A stretch of 21,664 bases of DNA, from assembly GCA_964619315.1 (NCBI GenBank), contig CAZUEH010000020.1, positions 1-21,664 on the forward strand, in the 5' to 3' direction. The position numbers and the translations under genes are program-made. Within the stretch, counting starts at the first letter, position 1; every line of letters begins with the position of its first letter. Below are positions 14,829 to 21,664 of this stretch, in pieces. The stretch comes from Fimisoma sp964619315. GTDB lineage: Bacteria; Bacillota; Clostridia; Peptostreptococcales; Anaerovoracaceae. Under the pieces are notes generated by a model. That model worked only from the letters and a program-made list of their open reading frames with translations, did no database searches and had not been told where the DNA came from.

Positions 14829-15872
14829 CTATTTTGCCTTGTAAGTTTTCCAGTAGGAGCTATACATGTCATCAATTTCGCTTCCGAGATTTTTCAATGT
14901 CTCGCATTTTGATAAAATTTCCTGTGAAGGATTTAGTATAGCGTTATCAATTAAGTCTTTTATTATCACATTAGGGATTGCATAAGTAAGATATTCAAAA
15001 TTAGTTTCTGCAACCTCCCCGTCAAGCATGAAGTTCATCCACGCTTCTGCGGCTTCTTTGTTTTTCGCAGTTTTAGGAATTGCCCAACAGTCAGTCCATA
15101 CTTCTGTGCCCTCTTTAGGAATAACAAATTCAAGGTTTTCATTTTCCTCTTGCGAATAAAGAACTTCTCCGGAAGTGATAACAGCCATTGCTGCAGATTC
15201 GCCAATCATGATTTCTCTGGCTCTATCATTGTCAAAGCTATATGCCAAAGGTTTCTGCTCAATAAGGGCATCTGTCATTGCTTTTATTTCACTTTCATCT
15301 TTAGTATTCATAGAATATCCTAGCTTTTTAGCTGCGATCATGAAACCTTCTCTCATTGAGTTAGGCATAACAATTTTGTCGTCATACTGTTTATCCCACA
15401 ACACATCCCAGGAGTCAATAGTTCCATTTATCATGGTCTTGTTGTACATGATCCCATAAGTTCCCCAAGTATGAGGCACTGAATATTTCATGCCTGGATC
15501 AAATTCTTCCATAAAAGGTTTGATATTGGCAGCTATATTAACAGCGTTAGGAACATTGCCATAATCTATCTCTGCCAATACATACTCACTCATTAGCTTT
15601 TCTATCATATAGTCTGATGCACAGATTACATCATATTCCGCAGTGTTATTCTTTACTACTGGGTACATTTCTTCGTTAGTATCAAAAAGATCTACAACAA
15701 CTTTATATCCAGTTTGTTCTTCAAATTCATACTGCAAATCCGGATCAAAATAGTCGCCGAAACAGTATACATAAAGAGTTCCTTTTTCTCCGCCTGATTC
15801 TTTTCCGCCACAGCCAGTTAATAGAGTAACTGCCATAATCATAATCAATAATACAGCCGTAATTTTTTTCAT
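14829..15872 (-). CDS. potD: Polyamine ABC transporter substrate-binding lipoprotein
   Basis: The 347-residue product starts with a lipoprotein signal peptide (MKKITAVLLIMIMAVTLLTG, then Cys21 after the LLTG lipobox), so it is anchored outside the membrane. The mature part matches PotD/PotF-type binding proteins: LYVYCFGDYFDPDLQYEFE, YDVICASDYMIEKL, VPHTWGTYGIMYNK and WMNFMLDGEVAE. It captures spermidine or putrescine and delivers it to PotB/PotC. Its ATG overlaps the potC stop by four bases. Which polyamine is preferred cannot be decided here. Confidence 0.95.
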   Translation of the reverse strand: MKKITAVLLIMIMAVTLLTGCGGKESGGEKGTLYVYCFGDYFDPDLQYEFEEQTGYKVVVDLFDTNEEMYPVVKNNTAEYDVICASDYMIEKLMSEYVLAEIDYGNVPNAVNIAANIKPFMEEFDPGMKYSVPHTWGTYGIMYNKTMINGTIDSWDVLWDKQYDDKIVMPNSMREGFMIAAKKLGYSMNTKDESEIKAMTDALIEQKPLAYSFDNDRAREIMIGESAAMAVITSGEVLYSQEENENLEFVIPKEGTEVWTDCWAIPKTAKNKEAAEAWMNFMLDGEVAETNFEYLTYAIPNVIIKDLIDNAILNPSQEILSKCETLKNLGSEIDDMYSSYWKTYKAK

Positions 15873-16648
15873 ATCTTCTTTTCCTCTCTTCTATTGCTAA
15901 TGATATTTATAACTATCAATATTATCAGTACCCCTACGAAAATCACCGTTGATAGTGCATATAACGTAGGTCTTATTCCCACTTTTACCTGACTATATAT
16001 CAGGGTGGAAAGAGTGTTTATTCCCGCCCCTCTCGTAAAGTGAGTTATTACGAAGTCATCTACTGACATTGTAAATGAAAGTAAAAATCCTGAAATTACA
16101 CCAGGCATTATGTCTGGTAACACTACCTTAAAAAATGCATATACCGGAGTCGCACCAAGGTCTAAAGCCGCTTCATATGTATGATTTTGCAGCTGCTTAA
16201 ACTTAGGCATGACCGAAAGTATGACATAAGGTATGCAAAAAGTTATATGGGCAAAAAGCACTGTTCCATAGTTAAGGGATATTCCAAAGAGCAAGAAGGA
16301 TAGCATCAGGGAAATACCGATTACTATGTCTGCATTGAGTAGTGGAATATTGTTAAGTCCCATAAGTACTGACTTGCTTCTATCTCTCATTGCGTTTAAG
16401 CCTATACATGCCATAACGCCAACTATTGTTGCAATTGTTGCTGCCCAAAAGGCTATTGTTACAGTATTTTCTAAGGCTTCCATAATCATGCGATTTTCGA
16501 ACATTTCCTTGTACCATTCGAGGGAAAAGCCTTTCCACGCATTCATAGATTTGCCGCTGTTAAATGACAGGACTATAAGAGTTGCTATTGGTAGATACAA
16601 GAATAGTACTACGAGGGCGAGATAAAGGCCTTTTAAAGTCTTCTTCAT
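15869..16648 (-). CDS. potC: Polyamine ABC transporter permease PotC
   Basis: The 259-residue product is an integral membrane permease with about six helices. The EAA-type loop that docks the ATPase reads EAALDLGATPVYAFFKVVLPDIMPGV. The N-terminal helix and the VLSFNSGKSMNAWKGFSLEWYKEMF segment are characteristic of PotC. GGAGGG precedes the ATG. It overlaps both neighbours by four bases. Confidence 0.95.
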   Translation of the reverse strand: MKKTLKGLYLALVVLFLYLPIATLIVLSFNSGKSMNAWKGFSLEWYKEMFENRMIMEALENTVTIAFWAATIATIVGVMACIGLNAMRDRSKSVLMGLNNIPLLNADIVIGISLMLSFLLFGISLNYGTVLFAHITFCIPYVILSVMPKFKQLQNHTYEAALDLGATPVYAFFKVVLPDIMPGVISGFLLSFTMSVDDFVITHFTRGAGINTLSTLIYSQVKVGIRPTLYALSTVIFVGVLIILIVINIISNRREEKKI

Positions 16649-17457
16649 ATGATATTACCCTCCCCGTTTCTATCGAATTTTTCTATAAACGCCATACTGA
16701 TGACTATAAAGATCATCATGACGAGGGAGAGTCCTGCACCCAAATTCCAGTTTGAACTGGCGGTAAATTCTTGTTCAATTATATTACCTATTAAGTTGAC
16801 CTTGCCGCCGCCCAGCATATTAGAAACTGCAAAGGTGGTCAATGACGGAACGAAAACCATTGTAACTCCACTAACGATTCCTGGCACTGTAAGTGGAATT
16901 ATTACCTTTTGAAGCACTTGTCTAAACCCTGCTCCCAGGTCGTAAGCAGCTTCAATAACATTTTTATCAATCTTGATTAGTGCATTGTAAATAGGCAATA
17001 CCATAAATGGCAGATAATCATATACCATACCTAAAACAACTGCAGTCGGTGTATTGATTATATCTAATGATGGCAGTCCAATAAATCCTAAGACTTGGTT
17101 TATTATGCCATTTCTTTCGAGCAATACTTGCCAAGCCATGGTTCTAAGCAAAAAATTCATCCACATTGGCAATATGAATATGAATACCATAAAGCCTTTT
17201 TTGCCCAACTTGCTGTTTTTTAATATTAACCCCAATGGGAAAGCTATGATAAGGCATATAATCGTACTTATTAAAGCAAGTCCCAAAGCTAAAAGCAATG
17301 CTTCGTAATGCTCCTTTGTAGCTATCGCCGTTATATTTGCTAATGTAAAGGCACCACTTCTGTCAGTTATACCGTAAAAGGCGATGACTCCCAATGGAAT
17401 CAATGTGCCGCACAGCATAAAAATCAGAAAAGGGCCACTAAATATTTTTTTACTCAT
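16645..17457 (-). CDS. potB: Polyamine ABC transporter permease PotB
   Basis: The 270-residue product is the partner permease, with about six membrane helices and an EAA loop reading EAAYDLGAGFRQVLQKVIIPLTVPGIVSG. LPMWMNFLLRTMAW and DYLPFMVLPIYNALIKID are typical PotB stretches. Its ATG lies inside the end of potA (8-bp overlap), and it overlaps potC by four bases, so translation of the operon is tightly coupled. Confidence 0.95.
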   Translation of the reverse strand: MSKKIFSGPFLIFMLCGTLIPLGVIAFYGITDRSGAFTLANITAIATKEHYEALLLALGLALISTIICLIIAFPLGLILKNSKLGKKGFMVFIFILPMWMNFLLRTMAWQVLLERNGIINQVLGFIGLPSLDIINTPTAVVLGMVYDYLPFMVLPIYNALIKIDKNVIEAAYDLGAGFRQVLQKVIIPLTVPGIVSGVTMVFVPSLTTFAVSNMLGGGKVNLIGNIIEQEFTASSNWNLGAGLSLVMMIFIVISMAFIEKFDRNGEGNII

Positions 17458-18517
17458 CTAGTGTCATTGCCTCCGCATCCTCCGACTGAGGTTTGTTCAT
17501 TATTTGAATATTATCAGGAATGACACTCATGGATACTTGTGCTCCTACTGGATAACTTTTTGTGTTTTGAGCAAGCCATTCAAAGCCACCTGCTTCGATA
17601 CACATTTCATAATGAACCCCAATGAAAACATTAGAGGTAACAACACCATCTATGATGCCACTTCCCGGATTTCCTATTACTATGTCCTCTGGTCTAATAA
17701 CCACGTCAACTGGTTTATTCTTGCCGAAGCCTTCATCTATACATGGGAATACATGGCCACAGAGTCGCACTACACGGTCTTCCAGCATGATTCCGTCTAT
17801 TATGTTGCTATCACCAATAAAATCGGCTACAAAGGCATTTTCCGGTTCATTGTATATTTCTTCAGGCGTTCCCATCTGTTGTATGTACCCTTGGTTCATT
17901 ACGATAACCTTGTCTGACATTGTCAACGCTTCTTCTTGGTCATGGGTGACATATAAGAATGTGATTCCAAGCTCATTTTTGAGCCTGATAAGTTCATACT
18001 GCATCTCTTGTCGCAGCTTTAGGTCGAGGGCTCCAAGAGGTTCGTCCAAAAGAAGGACTCTTGGCTCATTAACAATCGCTCTTGCGATAGCTATACGCTG
18101 TTGTTGCCCACCAGAAAGAGAGTCGATCTTACGCTTTTCATATCCGCTTAGATTGACTAATTTTAAGGCATATTTAATTTTATCCTGTATATATTCTTTG
18201 CTTTTGCCGCTTACTTTAAGGCCGAAAGCTATATTATCTGCTATGTTCATATTCGGAAAAAGTGCATACTTCTGAAAGACAGTATTTACTGGACGCTTAT
18301 TAGGCGCAAGGCCAGTTATATCTTCTCCTTTAAATAGGACTTTACCTGTATCAGGAGTTTCAAATCCTCCTAATATTCTCAAAGTAGTAGTTTTGCCACA
18401 ACCTGATGGTCCTAAAAGGGTAATAAATTCATTTTCCTTAACCTTAAGATTAAGTTCGTCCAAAACCAACTCTCCGTCGAATGATTTGGAAATGTCAACA
18501 AGTTCAATTAAAGCCAT
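17450..18517 (-). CDS. potA: Polyamine ABC transporter ATP-binding protein PotA
   Basis: The 355-residue product has Walker A GPSGCGKTTT (residues 36-45), Q-loop FQKYALFP, signature LSGGQQQR (134-141), Walker B VLLLDEP (154-160) and switch His192. A C-terminal TOBE-like regulatory domain spans about 265-345. The motif FLYVTHDQEEALTMSD is typical of Pot/Ugp-type ATPases. It powers uptake through PotB/PotC at the inner face of the membrane. It starts seven bases after the regulator gene. Confidence 0.96.
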   Translation of the reverse strand: MALIELVDISKSFDGELVLDELNLKVKENEFITLLGPSGCGKTTTLRILGGFETPDTGKVLFKGEDITGLAPNKRPVNTVFQKYALFPNMNIADNIAFGLKVSGKSKEYIQDKIKYALKLVNLSGYEKRKIDSLSGGQQQRIAIARAIVNEPRVLLLDEPLGALDLKLRQEMQYELIRLKNELGITFLYVTHDQEEALTMSDKVIVMNQGYIQQMGTPEEIYNEPENAFVADFIGDSNIIDGIMLEDRVVRLCGHVFPCIDEGFGKNKPVDVVIRPEDIVIGNPGSGIIDGVVTSNVFIGVHYEMCIEAGGFEWLAQNTKSYPVGAQVSMSVIPDNIQIMNKPQSEDAEAMTLDE

Positions 18518-18524
18518 ATATTTT

Positions 18525-19061
18525 TTAGAAACTCGGCGGTGTGCTTACCCACAGAATTTCTGCTCCTTTCTTCGATGTTATATAATGCTTTTTATCAGGG
18601 GTATAGTAGAACGCTTCGCCGGCTTTTGCCTTATGCTTATCCTTGTCTACTATTATTGTAATTTCGCCTTTGAGTACATAACCAAATTCTTCTCCCTCGT
18701 GTGGGTTGTCTGGATATGTCTCTCCTCCTGCCTCGAGAGTCAACCTGATGGGCTCCATCATATTTTTTTGAGCATTCGGAACTATCCACTCAATCTTGCT
18801 ATGTAGCTGCTCATCTATCTTTTCAAAATAGTCTTCCGCCCCAAATACTACCTGCGTTGGAGAATTTCCCTGTGCAAAAAACTCGCTTATTGTAGTCCCA
18901 AGACATTGCAGTATATCTTCTAATGTAGCAATTGACGGGGATGTAAGGTCATTCTCAAGTTGTGAAATAAAACCCTTAGAAAGCTCACTTCTGTCTGCCA
19001 ATTCCTCTTGGGTAAGTCCATTGAATATTCGCAATTCTTTTACTTTGGCACCAATGTCCAT
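18525..19061 (-). CDS. XRE-cupin regulator of the polyamine operon
   Basis: The 178-residue product has an N-terminal XRE helix-turn-helix (residues ~7-61, KVKELRIFNGLTQEELADRSELSKGFISQLEND) and a C-terminal cupin domain (~105-178, PHEGEEFGYVLKGEITIIVD followed by AGEAFYYTPDKKHYITS). This is the architecture of PuuR-like regulators, whose cupin senses a small molecule such as putrescine. It is the first gene of the pot operon, so it probably controls its own operon through the palindrome at 19139-19157. CAGGAG precedes the ATG. Confidence 0.93.
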   Translation of the reverse strand: MDIGAKVKELRIFNGLTQEELADRSELSKGFISQLENDLTSPSIATLEDILQCLGTTISEFFAQGNSPTQVVFGAEDYFEKIDEQLHSKIEWIVPNAQKNMMEPIRLTLEAGGETYPDNPHEGEEFGYVLKGEITIIVDKDKHKAKAGEAFYYTPDKKHYITSKKGAEILWVSTPPSF

Positions 19062-19086
19062 TTTTGACTCCTGTTTTATGTGATTT

Positions 19087-19111
19087 GCGCTTGCTTTGTA
19101 CCTGTAAGCGC
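19087..19111 (-). promoter_or_regulatory. Hairpin in the pot operon leader
   Basis: GCGCTT (19087-19092) and AAGCGC (19106-19111) are perfect reverse complements about 20 bases upstream of the CAGGAG site, in a predicted ~100-base leader. The stem is short and no known riboswitch is recognised. It could be incidental. Confidence 0.25.
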
Positions 19112-19138
19112 TCTTGTGTTTTGTTGATGTGAACTAAA

Positions 19139-19157
19139 AGTTTAGGAATACTAAACT
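19139..19157. promoter_or_regulatory. Candidate operator AGTTTAG-GAATA-CTAAACT
   Basis: A perfect 7-bp inverted repeat with a five-base centre lies from about +7 to +25 of the predicted pot operon transcript. A bound dimer there would block RNA polymerase. The first gene of the operon encodes an XRE repressor-like protein, the natural candidate to bind it. Confidence 0.6.
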
Positions 19158-19170
19158 GCTACGCATATAA

Positions 19171-19198
19171 ATTATATACGAAAACTTTGCGATGTCAA
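19171..19198 (-). promoter_or_regulatory. Consensus promoter of the regulator-potABCD operon
   Basis: On the minus strand an exact TTGACA (19198-19193), a 16-bp spacer and an exact TATAAT (19176-19171) predict a start near 19164. The leader before the regulator gene would be about 100 bases. Confidence 0.8.
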
Positions 19199-19228
19199 GA
19201 GAATAAATCTTCTTCTTCAAACTTTTTA

Positions 19229-19257
19229 ATGACATTTCAAAATCACGGTGCTATAAT
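19229..19257 (+). promoter_or_regulatory. Promoter predicted to start a leaderless mRNA at 19264
   Basis: ATGACA (19229-19234, five of six), a 17-bp spacer and an exact TATAAT (19252-19257) are followed after six bases by the ATG at 19264. The usual +1 falls on the A of the start codon. Confidence 0.7.
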
Positions 19258-19263
19258 GGCTCT

Positions 19264-20214
19264 ATGACTATAATTTTATCTAAAATCACATCAATATTTT
19301 TAATAATGGCTGTAGGCTTTTTCTTAAACAGGGGCAAGGTAATTTCTTCAGACGGAACTAAATTCTTTGTGGATTTACTCTTATTAGTAACCACACCATG
19401 TATGATACTATCCTCTGTTACTTCAAAGGAATTTAACTCTGATACAGTAGTCTCTACAGTAGAAATGTTTATCTGCGGCATAGGGTTTTTCGCAATAACT
19501 TTTGCTCTCGGATATTTTTTGTGCAAAAAAGTTTTGCGTGTTAGCCCAAAAGAAGACTTAGGCGTTTACATATTGGCCTTTTCTACTGTTAATAACGGCT
19601 TTATGGGATTTCCAATAACTAACGCAATTTTTGGTGGCAACATCCTATATCTAATGATTTTGCACAATATATGCTTAACCGTTTACATGTATTCGGCCGG
19701 CCCTTTTATATTAAGTCTTAATCATAGCCAAGGAAAGTTCGACCTAAAAAGATTGCTTAAGACTTTTAAAAATCCATCTACTATAATGTCATTCGTCAGC
19801 ATTGCAATGCTTATTGCAGGAATTCACTTGCCAACTACCATTGGGGAAAGCGTTTCCTTAATAGGCGATGTAACAGTTCCTCTGTCAATGCTTGTGGTCG
19901 GCATGCAGCTTGGGGATAGCAATATAATGAGGATTATCAAAAACAAAGGACTTTTAATCATGTCTTTGCTCAAAATGTTGTTTATTCCAATAATTGTATT
20001 CTTGCTATTAAACTGGCTCCCTATTTCCACTTATGTCAAAGTAGCTGCTATATTCGCTTCGGCTTTTCCATCCGCAGTAGTAACTTCGGCTATCACCGCT
20101 ATGGAAAACAAAAATTCCCTTTTGGCAGCCGAAATCATAGCACTTACCACCCTAATATCTGTCGCTGTTATCCCAATTTGTGCTCTATTCTTGACTGGAT
20201 ATTACGGACTATAA
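19264..20214 (+). CDS. AEC family (auxin efflux carrier-like) transporter
   Basis: The 316-residue product has about ten hydrophobic helices in two halves, as in AEC permeases: MTIILSKITSIFLIMAVGFFLNRGKV at the start, VTTPCMILSSVTS, FSTVNNGFMGFPITNAIFG (the conserved NxGFxGxP-like stretch), PLSMLVVGMQLGD and FPSAVVTSAITAM. Bacterial members export or import dicarboxylates such as malate, but the substrate here is unknown. No ribosome-binding site precedes the ATG, and the -10 box ends six bases upstream, so a leaderless mRNA is likely. Family N-terminal length supports this start. It diverges from the pot operon. Confidence 0.92.
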   Translation: MTIILSKITSIFLIMAVGFFLNRGKVISSDGTKFFVDLLLLVTTPCMILSSVTSKEFNSDTVVSTVEMFICGIGFFAITFALGYFLCKKVLRVSPKEDLGVYILAFSTVNNGFMGFPITNAIFGGNILYLMILHNICLTVYMYSAGPFILSLNHSQGKFDLKRLLKTFKNPSTIMSFVSIAMLIAGIHLPTTIGESVSLIGDVTVPLSMLVVGMQLGDSNIMRIIKNKGLLIMSLLKMLFIPIIVFLLLNWLPISTYVKVAAIFASAFPSAVVTSAITAMENKNSLLAAEIIALTTLISVAVIPICALFLTGYYGL

Positions 20215-20246
20215 AATCATTTACAATTAAATTTTTAAACATAAGA

Positions 20247-20273
20247 AAACCCCGCTTCATCGAAGCGGGGTTT
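20247..20273. terminator. Bidirectional intrinsic terminator
   Basis: AAACCCCGCTTC (20247-20258) and GAAGCGGGGTTT (20262-20273) form a perfect 12-bp stem with a three-base loop. It lies between the convergent AEC gene and the cohesin gene. The minus-strand side is followed by TTTTCTT. Confidence 0.88.
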
Positions 20274-20281
20274 GTCGCTGT

Positions 20282-21262
20282 CTATTCAAACTCATTATTT
20301 CTTCTTCTCTTTTTGAATAATATATATCCATTCTGACCTATGAAAGCTACTCCCAATATGGCTGTTGCTGCGATGAATATTTTTAGAAGGTTCTCTGTAT
20401 CTTTGTTCTTAGATTCAGCTACCAACTTTTCATGTTCAAGGGTTTCTGCAACGGTCAAGGTTGTGCTATTAGTTATAGCTCCTGTTTCTTCATCGAAGAA
20501 GAACCATCCTTCTTCACCCGTTTCTTTATCAGTTAATAGAATCAGTGTGTACTGGCTATCTTCGCTTTTTGCAACTTGAATTCCCCATTTGTATTCACCA
20601 TATTCCATATCTGATGCCGTAAAGCCTTCTGGAAGTTCCTTATCCTTTAGGACTTCGCATATTATATATGTTCTACCACCCAAAACGATTTCTATTTGCT
20701 CTGGTTTAACTGATGGATCAACTTCTTCTACTTCTTCAACTTCATCAGGCGTGCCTGTATTGGATGCTTTGAAGTTTCCTCTGCCTCCAGAAGTTGTTTT
20801 CTTAGAAGAGCTTGATGATGAACCTCCACTTGAAGTCGCTGGTGCTTTGACTGTTACAGTAGTGGAAGCTGAGCTACATGTGACCTCTTCTATATCCCAG
20901 TTGTAAGCTGAAGTCGTTGTGGCAGTAACGCTTGGGCTTCCCGCCGCCTTTGTCCTAAATGTAAATGTACCAGTCAGTGACGACGCACCTTCTGCTTCCA
21001 ACAAAAATGAGTTGCCATTTCTCGAAGTTATTGCACCCCCATATCCTACGATTTCTAAAACTGAAGAGTCGTAGTTAAGTGTTACCCTTGCTGCACCGAA
21101 AGTTGCTCCTGAGTAAGTTAAGGTTACTGTGACATTCTGTAATGCAGTACATGTGCCCCCTGACATACGAGCAGATATCGACGCCGCAAATCCTTGGGTG
21201 GTAACCATCATTCCTATAATCATAACAAATACAATCGTTAAAACTAATAATCTCTTTTTCAT
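20282..21262 (-). CDS. Membrane-anchored cohesin-domain surface protein
   Basis: The 326-residue product has a signal peptide (residues 1-27, MKKRLLVLTIVF to GFAA). A cohesin-like beta-sandwich spans ~28-139 (VTVTLTYSGATFGAARVTLNYDSSVLEIVG, TGTFTFRTKAAGSPSVTATTT). A Ser-rich linker (141-160) and an acidic stretch EVEEVEEVD follow. A second compact domain spans ~187-262 (GGRTYIICEVLKDKELPEGFTASDMEYGEYKWGI, then WFFFDEETGAI), seen in other clostridial cohesin proteins as far as I recall. A transmembrane helix lies at ~292-316, then a basic tail KKRRRNNEFE. Cohesins bind dockerins, and the gene just upstream (stop 18 bases before this ATG) encodes a dockerin. The protein therefore probably holds dockerin-bearing partners at the cell surface. 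Confidence 0.85.
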   Translation of the reverse strand: MKKRLLVLTIVFVMIIGMMVTTQGFAASISARMSGGTCTALQNVTVTLTYSGATFGAARVTLNYDSSVLEIVGYGGAITSRNGNSFLLEAEGASSLTGTFTFRTKAAGSPSVTATTTSAYNWDIEEVTCSSASTTVTVKAPATSSGGSSSSSSKKTTSGGRGNFKASNTGTPDEVEEVEEVDPSVKPEQIEIVLGGRTYIICEVLKDKELPEGFTASDMEYGEYKWGIQVAKSEDSQYTLILLTDKETGEEGWFFFDEETGAITNSTTLTVAETLEHEKLVAESKNKDTENLLKIFIAATAILGVAFIGQNGYILFKKRRRNNEFE

Positions 21263-21280
21263 TTTAATCCCTTCTTGGCC

Positions 21281-21622
21281 TTAAATATATTTTAATCCCA
21301 TTATATGTTTTCTTGCAATTAGTAAGTCCGCAAGCCCCACTTTGCTATCTTTGTTTATATCAAGACCATAGAATTGAGCTCCACTATAAGTGCTAAGTCC
21401 CATAATCTGTTTTCTCATTCTAAGCAAATCTGCAAGATTACATAGTCCATTGCCGTCGCTGTCACCTCTTGCAACTATAACTGCATTACCTACGACCTTT
21501 GAATCGCTATCATAAATCTCTAGCTTGCTGCCAGTTCCAACTACGCCAGAGGTGATTTGAGTTCCTCCTGAGTTTAGAACTTTAAATGTGTATCCCTCTC
21601 CAACAGCAATGGATAGGTTACA
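21281..21622 (-). pseudogene. 3' part of a dockerin-containing surface protein gene, 5' end lost
   Basis: The minus-strand frame encodes GEGYTFKVLNSGGTQITSG, VVGTGSKLEIYDSDSK, then a type-I dockerin with two calcium-binding repeats. The first is GDSDGNGLCNLADLLRMRK (ligand positions D, D, N and D); the second is LDINKDSKVGLADLLIARK (D, N, D and D). Each is followed by the usual IMGL helix end. The frame stops at TAA 21283-21281. Upstream it runs into TAG (21625-21623) with no start codon or ribosome-binding site, so the larger N-terminal part is missing. The region before the dockerin matches the beta module that normally precedes it. I infer a gene interrupted at about 21620, most likely by a mobile element. 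Confidence 0.8.
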
Positions 21623-21664
21623 CTAGATAGGACAAGTTTTCTCCGAACATGATATAATAAAATT
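21622..21664. mobile_element. Probable end of a second mobile element at the window edge
   Basis: The homology of the dockerin frame stops around 21617-21622. The following sequence (CACTAGATAGGACAAG..., then GATATAATAAAATT) carries a TATAAT at 21653-21658 pointing out of the window, as in the left end of many insertion sequences. No transposase is visible, and it does not match the IS-like end at 1-65. The family and exact boundary are uncertain. Confidence 0.4.

Noticed and set aside
17622..18275. 217-residue plus-strand frame inside potA
   Set aside because: It is antisense to a clear PotA with all ABC motifs. Its Ser-rich, low-complexity translation has no family character.
19062..19164. 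Known riboswitch or small ORF in the pot operon leader
   Set aside because: Only a short hairpin is visible. No conserved riboswitch core and no ORF with a ribosome-binding site was recognised.

Overview
The window reads as chromosome of a low-GC, Gram-positive, probably anaerobic bacterium of the class Clostridia (Bacillota). The reasons are strong AGGAGG ribosome-binding sites, compact genes punctuated by rho-independent hairpins, a UPF0237/UPF0210 pair, an M29 aminopeptidase, an Elp3-like radical SAM protein, a VanG-like D-Ala ligase, a Gram-positive sorting signal, and a cohesin/dockerin pair. A family-XIII/Anaerovoracaceae-like host is possible, but this is a guess. No rRNA, tRNA or CRISPR array was seen.

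Layout. Positions 1-65 look like the end of an IS3-family insertion sequence, abutting the last ~65 codons of an MFS efflux gene. On the minus strand, 349-1791 encodes a secreted beta-propeller protein. Its VPKTG cell-wall sorting tail is cut off by one in-frame TAA. Next come a minus-strand diacylglycerol-kinase-family lipid kinase, then plus-strand M29 aminopeptidase and VanG-like ligase genes, and a convergent ung. A plus-strand four-gene run (6165-9477) encodes a DUF6873-like protein, an Elp3-like radical SAM protein, an ACT-domain protein and a UPF0210/PFL protein. A small membrane zinc-ribbon protein follows. An NSS sodium symporter and a LysR regulator diverge from a shared control region with overlapping -35 boxes and a perfect palindrome. 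A coiled-coil protein plus DUF554 membrane protein diverge from a D-cysteine desulfhydrase-like PLP enzyme.

Positions 14829-19061 hold a complete polyamine uptake operon: XRE-cupin regulator, then potA, potB, potC and potD. Its genes overlap or nearly touch. It has a full-consensus promoter and a perfect 7-bp inverted-repeat operator just downstream of the predicted start of transcription. An AEC-family transporter diverges from it. At the right end, a membrane-anchored cohesin-domain protein is preceded in the same operon by the 3' part of a dockerin gene. The reading frame of that gene is broken at ~21622, apparently by a second, different mobile element running off the window.

Points of most interest: (1) the cohesin/dockerin surface pair with its dockerin gene disrupted; (2) the propeller separated from its sorting signal by one stop codon; (3) two genes, 6165 and 19264, with TATAAT exactly six bases before ATG and no ribosome-binding site, predicting leaderless mRNAs; (4) the NSS/LysR and pot operon control regions; (5) a VanG-type ligase without the rest of a van cluster. 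Both window edges resemble mobile-element ends, as at assembly contig breaks.
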